Below, piece after piece: positions 1 to 6,114 of a DNA stretch of 8,169 nucleotides; the stretch's first letter is position 1, and every line of letters starts with the position of its first letter. The notes beneath the pieces are model-generated. The model had not been told where the DNA came from, did no database searches, and was given only the letters and a program-made list of their open reading frames with translations. The DNA is from an uncultured Flavobacteriaceae bacterium (lineage in GTDB: Bacteria; Bacteroidota; Bacteroidia; Flavobacteriales; Flavobacteriaceae), in the NCBI GenBank assembly GCA_913031655.1, contig CAJWFY010000063.1, positions 1 through 8,169 on the forward strand. The letters run 5' to 3'. Made by a program: the position numbers and the translations under genes.

Positions 1-427
1 CTCCTACAAATAATTGCCTGGCTAACTGTTGAGAAATTGTACTGGCTCCCCCTCTTTTGTTAAGATAAACAACGGCTCTAACGGTTGCCTTAAAGTCAAT
101 TCCAGAATGGCTGTAAAAACGTTCATCTTCAGTTGAAATTAACGCATCGACTAAATGCTTTGGAAGGTCAGTAAACTCAATTGGAGTTCTATTTTCTCCA
201 AAATGAAATTTTCCTAAAACCTTATTGTCAGAAGAAATTATTTCAGTTGCTAAATTGGTATTAGGGTTTTCAAGCTGTCTAAAATCAGGCATTTCTCCCA
301 AGGCACCAATAGAAGCAGAGTAAAAGATCCCAGAAACAGATAAAATTCCTAAAGTAAAAATCACCCAAAAGCTGTAATAATACAGCTTGTATTTTTTTGG
401 AATCCCTTTGTTTTTATTTTTTTTCAT
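1..427 (-). CDS. Class A penicillin-binding protein (PBP1A-like), N-terminal part, cut by the window edge
   Basis: Bifunctional peptidoglycan synthase: the N-terminal glycosyltransferase (GT51) domain polymerises lipid II into glycan strands, and a C-terminal transpeptidase, outside the window, would cross-link them. The 142 visible codons show a basic cytoplasmic tail (residues 1-18, KKNKNKGIPKKYK), one membrane helix (about 19-39), then the start of the GT51 domain. The catalytic motif EDERFYSHSG is at 100-109 with E100 as expected catalytic glutamate, and the second GT51 motif GGASTISQQLARQLF is at 126-140. The ATG at 427 overlaps the last 14 bases of gldH, so the two are likely translated together. 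The protein continues past position 1; these families are usually about 750-800 residues. Identification as class A PBP is firm. The symbol mrcA/ponA is often used for orthologues, but the transpeptidase half cannot be seen here. Confidence 0.93.
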   Translation of the reverse strand, partial: MKKNKNKGIPKKYKLYYYSFWVIFTLGILSVSGIFYSASIGALGEMPDFRQLENPNTNLATEIISSDNKVLGKFHFGENRTPIEFTDLPKHLVDALISTEDERFYSHSGIDFKATVRAVVYLNKRGGASTISQQLARQLFVG

Positions 428-902
428 TAGTATCATCTTCTATCAAGAGTCCTAAACCTAAAACGCCTTCTAAATTAGCAATTGGGCTGATAAGATCATT
501 AAGTCTCATTGAAGTCCTTACTTTTAAAGAATAAAGACTGTCTTTTGCTAAAATAATACTTTGTTTATAAGCAAGCTTGTGTTCTATTAAAGTTAGTTTT
601 TTATCTCCAAGCCACTGTCCGCTAGGACGGCTTAGCAAAAACTCTAAAGTATCAGTTTGTATTAAAGATTGCGCAGAGCTTAACTGAGCTATTAAAAAAA
701 TATTAGCGTAATTGTAGTCGTTATTATGACGGAAGACTAAAGACATGTTTTTGGAATTTAAATCTCCTTTAAAGTTAAACTCAACAGTCTCTGTATTTTT
801 CCATCCTTCAGAAAATTCGGTAAACTCTAAGAAATATGGGGATGAGCACGATCCAACACATAAAATAAATAAAAGAAAAAAAAGACTGTTTTTAATTTTC
901 AT
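414..902 (-). CDS. gldH: Gliding motility lipoprotein GldH
   Basis: GldH is a lipoprotein of Bacteroidota needed for gliding motility in Flavobacterium johnsoniae; its biochemical role is not established. I chose the ATG at 902 (162 aa) because it gives a compact lipoprotein signal: MKIK, a hydrophobic run, then the lipobox VGSC with lipidated Cys19. An in-frame ATG at 929 would add nine residues, place charges ahead of the signal and overlap the end of ricT by 16 bases. Family-like features of the mature part are an F..GW segment near residue 32, LVFRHNNDYNYANIF in the middle, the TLEFLL...SGQWLGD segment, and the ending MRLNDLISPIANLEGVLGLGLLIE, which corresponds to the usual 'R...L.GI.DVGL.I' tail. 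It lies 11 bases after ricT and overlaps the PBP gene, an arrangement I recall as common in flavobacteria. Recognition rests on motifs and neighbours, not on a search. Confidence 0.87.
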   Translation of the reverse strand: MKIKNSLFFLLFILCVGSCSSPYFLEFTEFSEGWKNTETVEFNFKGDLNSKNMSLVFRHNNDYNYANIFLIAQLSSAQSLIQTDTLEFLLSRPSGQWLGDKKLTLIEHKLAYKQSIILAKDSLYSLKVRTSMRLNDLISPIANLEGVLGLGLLIEDDTNEKK

Positions 903-913
903 AACGCACTTAA

Positions 914-2050
914 TTATGCTTTTTTCCAAACTTTCTTTTTCTTGTTTTTGAATCGTTTATTTTTATTATCAAAACGAGTCAAGCTGTCCTGCCCTACAAC
1001 ATTTTCAAAATTAACATCTGTAGAAGTTTCATATGTGGCATATTGCTCTAAGCTCTCTATTTTTTCTCCTTTAGCATTAATTTTTAAAATTTCTCTTGCT
1101 TTTTCAACACTTAATTGATGCCAAGTAACACTATCGTCTTTATAAACAAACCACAATAGGCCTTTGAAAATATCAATTTTTTGACAAAAAGCGATTCCTT
1201 TTTCAGTTAAAATTTTAGAATTAGATTTAGGAAAATCTTTTAAAGCTTCTTGATAAAAATCAAGTTCAAAATTTAAGCAGCACTTTAGTTTTCCACACTG
1301 ACCTGCTAGCTTTTGAGGATTTAAAGAAAGTTGCTGATATCTAGCAGCTGATGTAGTTACAGACCTAAAGTCAGTAAGCCAAGTGGAACAACACAATTCT
1401 CTTCCACAAGACCCAATTCCTCCTAGCCTTGAAGCTTCTTCTCTAAGACCAATTTGTTTCATCTCAATTCGAGTATTGAATTGTCGGGCCATATCGCGAA
1501 TTAACTGTCTAAAATCCACCCTACCTGGTGCAGTATAATAAAAAGTAACCTTACTGTCATCTCCTTGAAACTCAACATCGGAAATTTTCATCTTTAAACT
1601 TAAAGAAATAGCCAATTGCCTAGATTTCTTTTTCACATCCTCTTCTCTTTCTCTAGCACGCGTCCAGATATCAATATCTCTTTGAGAAGCTTTTCTTGTT
1701 ATTTCAAGAAATGTTGTTGATTTTGGATTAATTCTTTTCTTTTTTAATTGAAGAGCAACAAGCCCCCCCTTTAATGTGGCATGACCAACATCGTAACCCT
1801 TTTCTGCTTTTACTACAAGTAAATCTCCTATAGAAATTGTTAAATCAGAGGAATTGTTATAATACTCTTTTCTTCCGTTTTTAAACCTCACTTCAATTAT
1901 TTTGGAGTGTTCTTTTTCTCCAACAGGATCCATATTGGAAAGCCAGTCAAAAACAGTCAGCTTATTACATCCATCTGTTCCACAAGTTCCGTTGTTTTTA
2001 CATCCGCCAGGAACTCCGTTTGAATTAGTGCTACAACTTGAACAGCCCAT
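914..2050 (-). CDS. ricT: RicT/YaaT-like PSP1-domain cysteine-rich protein
   Basis: A 378-residue member of the PSP1 (YaaT/RicT) family. In Bacillus subtilis, RicT works with RicA and RicF in an iron-sulfur complex that aids RNase Y-dependent mRNA maturation; its role in Bacteroidota is not established. Visible features are an N-terminal Cys cluster (C3, C6, C17, C23, C28), then the conserved segment NKLTVFDWLSNM (29-40). The PSP1 core (about 50-265) contains APGRVDFRQLIRDMA (174-188), GSCGRELCCSTWL (213-225; C215, C220, C221) and QCGKLKCCLNFE (251-262; C252, C257, C258). The C-terminus is a lysine-rich tail (363-377), probably disordered. It is the first gene of the tight ricT-gldH-PBP run and has its own promoter-like boxes 64 bases or less upstream. 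The ATG is followed at once by the Cys-rich segment usual for the family, supporting the start. Confidence 0.92.
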   Translation of the reverse strand: MGCSSCSTNSNGVPGGCKNNGTCGTDGCNKLTVFDWLSNMDPVGEKEHSKIIEVRFKNGRKEYYNNSSDLTISIGDLLVVKAEKGYDVGHATLKGGLVALQLKKKRINPKSTTFLEITRKASQRDIDIWTRAREREEDVKKKSRQLAISLSLKMKISDVEFQGDDSKVTFYYTAPGRVDFRQLIRDMARQFNTRIEMKQIGLREEASRLGGIGSCGRELCCSTWLTDFRSVTTSAARYQQLSLNPQKLAGQCGKLKCCLNFELDFYQEALKDFPKSNSKILTEKGIAFCQKIDIFKGLLWFVYKDDSVTWHQLSVEKAREILKINAKGEKIESLEQYATYETSTDVNFENVVGQDSLTRFDNKNKRFKNKKKKVWKKA

Positions 2051-2078
2051 AGATGATTATTGTAATTTAATAAGATTT

Positions 2079-2110
2079 TAAAGTTAGGTAATTAAAGCTG
2101 CTAACTCAAA
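2079..2110 (-). promoter_or_regulatory. Candidate flavobacterial promoter of ricT-gldH-PBP
   Basis: On the minus strand, TTTG (2110-2107) is followed after 20 bases by TAACTTTA (2086-2079). This matches the Bacteroidota -33 TTTG and -7 TAnnTTTG boxes with one mismatch in the last base and a spacing in the usual range. Transcription would start near 2070-2075, giving a leader of roughly 20-25 bases before the ricT ATG at 2050. The -33 box lies just past the trhO stop codon, so ricT could be transcribed both from here and by read-through from trhO. Boxes this degenerate occur by chance in AT-rich DNA. Confidence 0.4.
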
Positions 2111-2114
2111 ACTA

Positions 2115-3155
2115 TTATAAAGATGTTTTTTTAAACTTGAGCGCCTCTGACCTACCCTTTTTAAAAATCTTATTGCTATTGCCTTTTCCCTTTCTTAATT
2201 TTTTTTGCTCTTCTAAAGGTAAGGATTTGATTTTTTGACATTCAATAGAGCAGCAGGTATTGTATTTTGTACTGCAACTTTTACATTGAATAAACAGAAG
2301 GTGACAAGCTTCGTTAGCGCAATTTACATGCTTATCACTTTTTTCTCCACACTGATGACAGTTAGAGACAATATTTTCTGTTATAACCTCACTTCTTCTT
2401 TGATCAAAAACAAAGTTTTTCCCTAAAAATTTATTTTCGATTCCTTGGTCTTTAACTTGACGAGTGTATTCAATAATGCCGCCTTCTAGTTGATATACGT
2501 TATCATACCCTTTGTGTTTTAAAAAAGCACTGGCCTTTTCACAGCGTATACCACCCGTACAATACATCACTATATTTTTAGATTTTTTATGCTTCTCAAA
2601 AGTTTTTTCAATTATTGGCAGAGATTCTCTAAAACTATCCACATCAGGAAGGATAGCCCCCTTGAAATGTCCAATTTCGCTTTCATAATGATTTCTCATG
2701 TCAACAAGAAGTGTCTCAGGACTTTCAATAAGATTATTGAAATCTTTAGCACTTAGATGTTCTCCCTTTTCTGTTAAGTCAAGATTAACTGAATCCAACC
2801 CGTCGGCAACAATATTTTTTCTGAGTTTAATTTGTAGTTTTAAAAAAGAAAAATCATTTTGTTCAATGGCAATGTTTAATCTAACTTCTTTTAAAAAAGA
2901 AATTTCATCAATACTTTGTTTAAATTTTTCAAAATTTTCAGAAGGGACAGAAAGTTGCGCATTGATTCCTTCTTTAGCAATATAAATCCTACCCAGCACA
3001 TCCAATTCGTCCCAACTAATATATAAATGGTCTCTAAAAAATTGGCAGTTTTTAATTAGGTGGTATTTGTAAAAAGAGAGCGTTAGACGTTTATTTCCTG
3101 CCTCTTCAATTAAAGCGGCTCTTTGTCTAGCACTAAGTTTATTATACAATTCCAT
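2115..3155 (-). CDS. trhO: tRNA uridine(34) hydroxylase TrhO (YceA/UPF0176 rhodanese family)
   Basis: TrhO uses oxygen to hydroxylate uridine 34 of certain tRNAs to 5-hydroxyuridine, the first step toward the wobble modifications cmo5U or mo5U. The 346-residue length matches E. coli YceA (350). The N-terminal UPF0176 domain shows FYKYHLIKN (28-36) and GRIYIAKEGINAQLSVP (55-71). The rhodanese domain (about 143-235) has VDMRNHYESEIGHF (151-164) and the active loop CTGGIRCEK (199-207), with C199 as the catalytic cysteine and a second conserved cysteine, C205. A Cys-rich segment follows (C266, C269, C279, C284, C291, C294, C301, C302, C306) that could bind a metal, then a strongly basic tail from about 317. 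Such a C-terminal Cys block is a family trait. It is read divergently from recA. The ATG at 3155 is the only start that keeps the full N-terminal domain with the usual short lead. Confidence 0.95.
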   Translation of the reverse strand: MELYNKLSARQRAALIEEAGNKRLTLSFYKYHLIKNCQFFRDHLYISWDELDVLGRIYIAKEGINAQLSVPSENFEKFKQSIDEISFLKEVRLNIAIEQNDFSFLKLQIKLRKNIVADGLDSVNLDLTEKGEHLSAKDFNNLIESPETLLVDMRNHYESEIGHFKGAILPDVDSFRESLPIIEKTFEKHKKSKNIVMYCTGGIRCEKASAFLKHKGYDNVYQLEGGIIEYTRQVKDQGIENKFLGKNFVFDQRRSEVITENIVSNCHQCGEKSDKHVNCANEACHLLFIQCKSCSTKYNTCCSIECQKIKSLPLEEQKKLRKGKGNSNKIFKKGRSEALKFKKTSL

Positions 3156-3182
3156 TTTTACAACTAAATATGATAAAGAAAG

Positions 3183-3190
3183 CTAAAATA
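3183..3190 (-). promoter_or_regulatory. Weak candidate -7 box for trhO
   Basis: The minus strand reads TATTTTAG (3190-3183), one base from TAnnTTTG in the TTTG part, 27 bases before the trhO ATG. The position that should hold TTTG, about 20 bases upstream, reads TTTT, so the -33 box is poor. It is listed because trhO and recA are divergent and each needs a promoter in the 129-base gap between them. Confidence 0.25.
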
Positions 3191-3252
3191 ATATTTTAAT
3201 AATTCTTATAAAAATCGACTCTATACTGCTATGAGATAATTTAAATAAATTG

Positions 3253-3260
3253 TACTTTAG
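3253..3260 (+). promoter_or_regulatory. Weak candidate -7 box for recA
   Basis: TACTTTAG lies 24 bases before the recA ATG and resembles TAnnTTTG with one mismatch. The best -33 candidate is TATG at 3230-3233 with a 19-base spacer, one mismatch from TTTG. I see no inverted GAAC...GTTC or CTGT...ACAG element of the known SOS boxes in the gap, so LexA control is not supported by the sequence. Confidence 0.3.
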
Positions 3261-3284
3261 CTATCAACCTAATTTCATTATTTC

Positions 3285-4283
3285 ATGAGCAAAGATAAAG
3301 ATTCAAAACAAAAAGCACTTCAGTTAACACTTGACAAATTAGATAAAACTTACGGAAAGGGAACTGTCATGAAAATGGGTGATGCACCTATTGAAGAAAT
3401 TGAAGCAATTTCTAGTGGATCTTTAACTTTGGACTATGCTTTAGGAATAGGTGGATACCCTAAAGGGAGAGTAATTGAAATTTATGGCCCTGAATCTTCA
3501 GGAAAAACTACATTGACGCTTCATGCAATCGCAGAAGCTCAAAAAGCAGGTGGAATAGCAGCTTTTATAGACGCAGAACATGCTTTTGATAGGTTTTACG
3601 CTCAAGACCTTGGAATAAATATTGATGAACTAATTATTTCTCAGCCTGATAACGGAGAGCAAGCTCTTGAAATAACAGACAATCTAATTAGATCTGGTGC
3701 AATTGATATAATCGTGATTGACTCTGTAGCCGCTTTGACTCCAAAAAGTGAAATTGAAGGTGAAATGGGAGACTCTAAAATGGGGCTTCATGCAAGGTTA
3801 ATGTCACAAGCTTTAAGAAAACTAACCTCAAATATTAGCAAAACTAATTGTACAGTAATTTTCATCAATCAGCTAAGGGAGAAAATTGGAGTTATGTTTG
3901 GAAACCCTGAGACTACAACAGGAGGAAATGCATTAAAGTTTTATGCTTCAGTTAGGCTAGATATTAGAAGATCAACTCAGATTAAAGACACTGATGGAAA
4001 TGTTTTAGGAAATAAAACTAGAGTTAAGGTGGTAAAGAATAAGGTTGCTCCTCCATTTAAATTAAGTGAATTTGATATCATGTACGGTAAAGGAATTTCT
4101 AAATTAGGAGAAATTATTGATTTAGGAGTAGAACACGGAATTATTGATAAAAGTGGATCTTGGTTCAGTTATGGAGAAACAAAACTTGGTCAAGGAAGAG
4201 ATTCTGTTAAGAAGATTCTTACTGATAATCCTGAGCTATGCGATGAGTTAGAGGTGAAAATTGTTGAAGCGCTTAAATCTTAG
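3285..4283 (+). CDS. recA: Recombinase RecA
   Basis: ATP-dependent recombinase that forms filaments on single-stranded DNA, carries out strand exchange in repair and, where LexA exists, activates its self-cleavage. The protein has 332 residues, slightly shorter than E. coli RecA (353) mainly through a short acidic C-terminal tail. Visible landmarks are the Walker A motif GPESSGKT (68-75), the catalytic-glutamate segment DAEHAF (96-101, E98), the Walker B strand DIIVIDSVAAL (141-151), the DNA-binding loop L1 region EGEMGDSKMGLHARLMSQAL (158-177), the NQLR segment (195-198) leading into loop L2 with GNPETTTGGNALKFYASVRLD (206-226), and the C-terminal domain with SWFSYG (292-297). Nothing essential is missing. 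It faces trhO across a 129-base gap and converges on the acyltransferase gene, with the stop codons overlapping. Confidence 0.98.
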   Translation: MSKDKDSKQKALQLTLDKLDKTYGKGTVMKMGDAPIEEIEAISSGSLTLDYALGIGGYPKGRVIEIYGPESSGKTTLTLHAIAEAQKAGGIAAFIDAEHAFDRFYAQDLGINIDELIISQPDNGEQALEITDNLIRSGAIDIIVIDSVAALTPKSEIEGEMGDSKMGLHARLMSQALRKLTSNISKTNCTVIFINQLREKIGVMFGNPETTTGGNALKFYASVRLDIRRSTQIKDTDGNVLGNKTRVKVVKNKVAPPFKLSEFDIMYGKGISKLGEIIDLGVEHGIIDKSGSWFSYGETKLGQGRDSVKKILTDNPELCDELEVKIVEALKS

Positions 4284-5026
4284 TCATCCAAGTCGTTCCA
4301 AAGTAAATCATAAACTTGTTTTTTTAAGGACTCTCTGTCGTTTTCCCCCAGCCCTTTTGTGCTTATGTGATTGTGAACTCGCACTCTTAAAATTCCTGGT
4401 CCCCCTACAAAATGATTGTAAGAAAAATGGTAAGGATATCTTTTTTCGCAATCTAGAAAAGACATAGGAACTATTGGCATTTGAAAATCTGTAGAAAATC
4501 TAAAAACACCATTTTTAAAAGGAGCTAATTTAATATCTGGGCCAAATACAGCGCCTTCAGGAAATATGCATATACCTAGGCCTTGATCTAATCTTCTTTG
4601 GGCAAGCTTATAGACATTCTTCCTGCTTTCAGCACTATCTCGATCTACCATGATTGCAACTCTTTTGTAGAAATATCCAAAAATGGGCAGTTTTACAAGT
4701 TCTTTTTTCCCTACAAAAACAAAGGGTATTTTACTCACTCTTAGCATTAGCATTACATCTATCATGCTTTTGTGGTTAGCCGCTAACATATAACTAGTCC
4801 CTTTGATAAAAGGCTCCTTGTATTCTATTTTTGGAATTAAACCCATCCCAAAAAGTATAAGATTAGCCCAAATATTTCTAGCAACCCAAAAAAACTGAGG
4901 ATACCAAGTTTCCTTATATGTTAATACAAAAAATACAGGTAAAAGAATTAATAATCCACCCCCAGCTAAAATATAAAACCAAACGTTATATAGTCCACAC
5001 AAAATGATTTTTATAATTCTTAGCAT
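4280..5026 (-). CDS. 1-acyl-sn-glycerol-3-phosphate acyltransferase (PlsC-like, LPLAT family)
   Basis: Probable membrane enzyme that adds the second acyl chain to lysophosphatidic acid, giving phosphatidic acid for phospholipid synthesis. The 248-residue protein has two hydrophobic N-terminal segments (about 3-37 and 47-64), then the LPLAT domain. Motif I is NHKSMID (84-90; catalytic H85 and D90), motif II is around VAIMVDRDSAESRK (123-136), motif III is FPEGAVFGP (155-163; E157) and motif IV is MPIVPMSF (183-190). The usual FPEGTRS is here FPEGAVF, so the hydroxyl residue after EGT is lost. Such variation is known among LPLAT proteins but makes exact acceptor specificity uncertain. Other lysophospholipids or an ornithine-lipid acyltransferase role are possible. 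It converges on recA with stop codons sharing bases 4281-4282 and diverges from trpS. The symbol plsC is plausible but not assigned because several paralogues are common. Confidence 0.88.
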   Translation of the reverse strand: MLRIIKIILCGLYNVWFYILAGGGLLILLPVFFVLTYKETWYPQFFWVARNIWANLILFGMGLIPKIEYKEPFIKGTSYMLAANHKSMIDVMLMLRVSKIPFVFVGKKELVKLPIFGYFYKRVAIMVDRDSAESRKNVYKLAQRRLDQGLGICIFPEGAVFGPDIKLAPFKNGVFRFSTDFQMPIVPMSFLDCEKRYPYHFSYNHFVGGPGILRVRVHNHISTKGLGENDRESLKKQVYDLLWNDLDD

Positions 5027-5031
5027 TAATG

Positions 5032-5039
5032 TAAAAGTA
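5032..5039 (-). promoter_or_regulatory. Candidate -7 box for the acyltransferase gene
   Basis: The minus strand reads TACTTTTA (5039-5032), one mismatch from TAnnTTTG, ending 5 bases before the ATG at 5026. A start from here would leave almost no leader. No good TTTG is seen 19-21 bases upstream. It is the mirror image of the box proposed for trpS. Confidence 0.3.
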
Positions 5040-5070
5040 ATTAAATGAGCGATATGTTTTTTAAATCTAT

Positions 5071-5078
5071 TACTTTTG
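5071..5078 (+). promoter_or_regulatory. Candidate -7 box for trpS (perfect TAnnTTTG)
   Basis: TACTTTTG matches TAnnTTTG exactly and lies 17 bases before the preferred trpS ATG at 5096, which places the expected transcription start about 10-14 bases ahead of it. I do not see a clear TTTG about 20 bases upstream. If this box works, the longer trpS frame starting at 5045 could not be translated from its message. Confidence 0.42.
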
Positions 5079-5095
5079 TTGATAATAACACTTAC

Positions 5096-6067
5096 ATGTC
5101 AAGAATTTTAACAGGTGTTCAAAGTACGGGAACTCCACATTTAGGAAATATTTTAGGGGCTATTATTCCAGCAATAGAGATGTCTAATGATTCAAAAAAC
5201 GAATCCTTTTTGTTTATTGCTGACATGCACTCTTTAACGCAAATAAAGAATAAAGAAATTTTAAAAAACAACACTTATGCTACTGCAGCCGCCTGGTTGT
5301 CATTTGGGTTAGATATTAATAAAACTATTTTTTACCGCCAAAGTGATGTTCCTATAGCCACAGAATTAGCTTGGATTTTATCTTGTCATTTTCCATATCA
5401 AAGGTTAACATTAGCTCATTCATTCAAAGATAAATCAGATAGATTAGATGACGTTAATGCAGGAATTTTTACTTACCCAATGTTAATGGCAGCAGATATT
5501 TTACTTTACGATGCCCAGTATGTTCCGGTAGGGAAAGATCAACACCAACATCTTGAAATGACACGAGATGTAGCTTCAAGATTTAATAATTCTTATGGTG
5601 AAACATTTGTATTGCCTATTGCCAAGGTTAATGAAAGTACTCAACTAATCACTGGGACTAATGGAGAGAAAATGAGTAAGTCTAAAGGAAATGTCATTGA
5701 TATTTTTCTTCCAGAAAAACAGCTTAAAAAACAAATTATGTCTATTGCTACCGATAGTACTCCAATAGAAGACCCCAAAGATTTTAAAAACTGTAATGTA
5801 TTTAAACTCTACGAGTTAATTGCAGATAAAGATTCTATTAATTCTCTAAAAGAAAATTACAAAAATGGAGGCTTTGGATATGGTCATGCAAAAAAAGAAT
5901 TGCTGGACTATATTTTAACTAAATTTTCATTGGAAAGAGAAAAATTTAATTACTACATGTCCAATCTTAACGAAATAGATGAGGCTCTAAATATTGGAGC
6001 TGTTAAAGCCCGTCAAGTAGCTAAAGGAGTTTTAAATAGAGTTCGAGAAAAACTAGGATATAATTAG
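5096..6067 (+). CDS. trpS: Tryptophanyl-tRNA synthetase
   Basis: Class Ic aminoacyl-tRNA synthetase that charges tRNA-Trp with tryptophan, working as a homodimer in the cytosol. With the start at 5096 the protein is 323 residues, close to the usual bacterial TrpS length (about 330), and begins MSRILTGVQSTGTPHLGN, as typical for flavobacteria. The HIGH-type motif is TPHLGN (13-18), the tryptophan-pocket region holds LLYDAQYVPVGKDQHQHLEM (136-155), and the KMSKS loop is EKMSKSKGN (191-199). An in-frame ATG at 5045 would add 17 residues (MSDMFFKSITFVDNNTY) that look unlike the family and would leave only 18 bases to the divergent acyltransferase gene; a TAnnTTTG box also sits inside that extension. 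I therefore prefer 5096. No T-box or trp leader is visible in the short upstream region. Confidence 0.96.
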   Translation: MSRILTGVQSTGTPHLGNILGAIIPAIEMSNDSKNESFLFIADMHSLTQIKNKEILKNNTYATAAAWLSFGLDINKTIFYRQSDVPIATELAWILSCHFPYQRLTLAHSFKDKSDRLDDVNAGIFTYPMLMAADILLYDAQYVPVGKDQHQHLEMTRDVASRFNNSYGETFVLPIAKVNESTQLITGTNGEKMSKSKGNVIDIFLPEKQLKKQIMSIATDSTPIEDPKDFKNCNVFKLYELIADKDSINSLKENYKNGGFGYGHAKKELLDYILTKFSLEREKFNYYMSNLNEIDEALNIGAVKARQVAKGVLNRVREKLGYN

Positions 6068-6079
6068 GGCTTAATTATT

Positions 6080-6110
6080 TTAGAATTTAAATCAAAAAAA
6101 TGTATTTTTG
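6080..6110 (+). promoter_or_regulatory. Candidate promoter of the HU-SPOR gene, almost at the start codon
   Basis: TATTTTTG (6103-6110) is an exact TAnnTTTG box. TTAG (6080-6083), one mismatch from TTTG, precedes it with a 19-base spacer. The box ends only 4 bases before the ATG at 6115, so transcription would begin at or very near the start codon. The gap after trpS is 47 bases and shows no hairpin terminator, so read-through from trpS is the alternative source of message. Confidence 0.45.
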
Positions 6111-6114
6111 AGTT

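Noticed and set aside
745..951. Plus-strand reading frame of 68 codons
   Set aside because: It lies antisense to gldH and the end of ricT, has no recognisable domain, and is explained by the well-supported minus-strand genes.
2235..2985. Two plus-strand frames of 63 and 95 codons (2235-2426 and 2698-2985)
   Set aside because: Both are antisense to trhO, whose domains and catalytic motif are clear; their translations look like shadow coding.
3156..3284. Possible LexA/SOS operator upstream of recA
   Set aside because: No inverted pair resembling known SOS boxes was found in the 129-base gap.
4261..4467. Plus-strand frame of 68 codons after recA
   Set aside because: It overlaps the end of recA and is antisense to the acyltransferase coding region; no domain is visible.
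5027..5095. T-box or attenuation leader before trpS
   Set aside because: The gap is too short and holds no stem structures, specifier loop or Trp-rich leader peptide.
6068..6114. Possible intrinsic terminator after trpS
   Set aside because: The 47 bases are A/T-rich but contain no GC-bearing stem followed by a T run.
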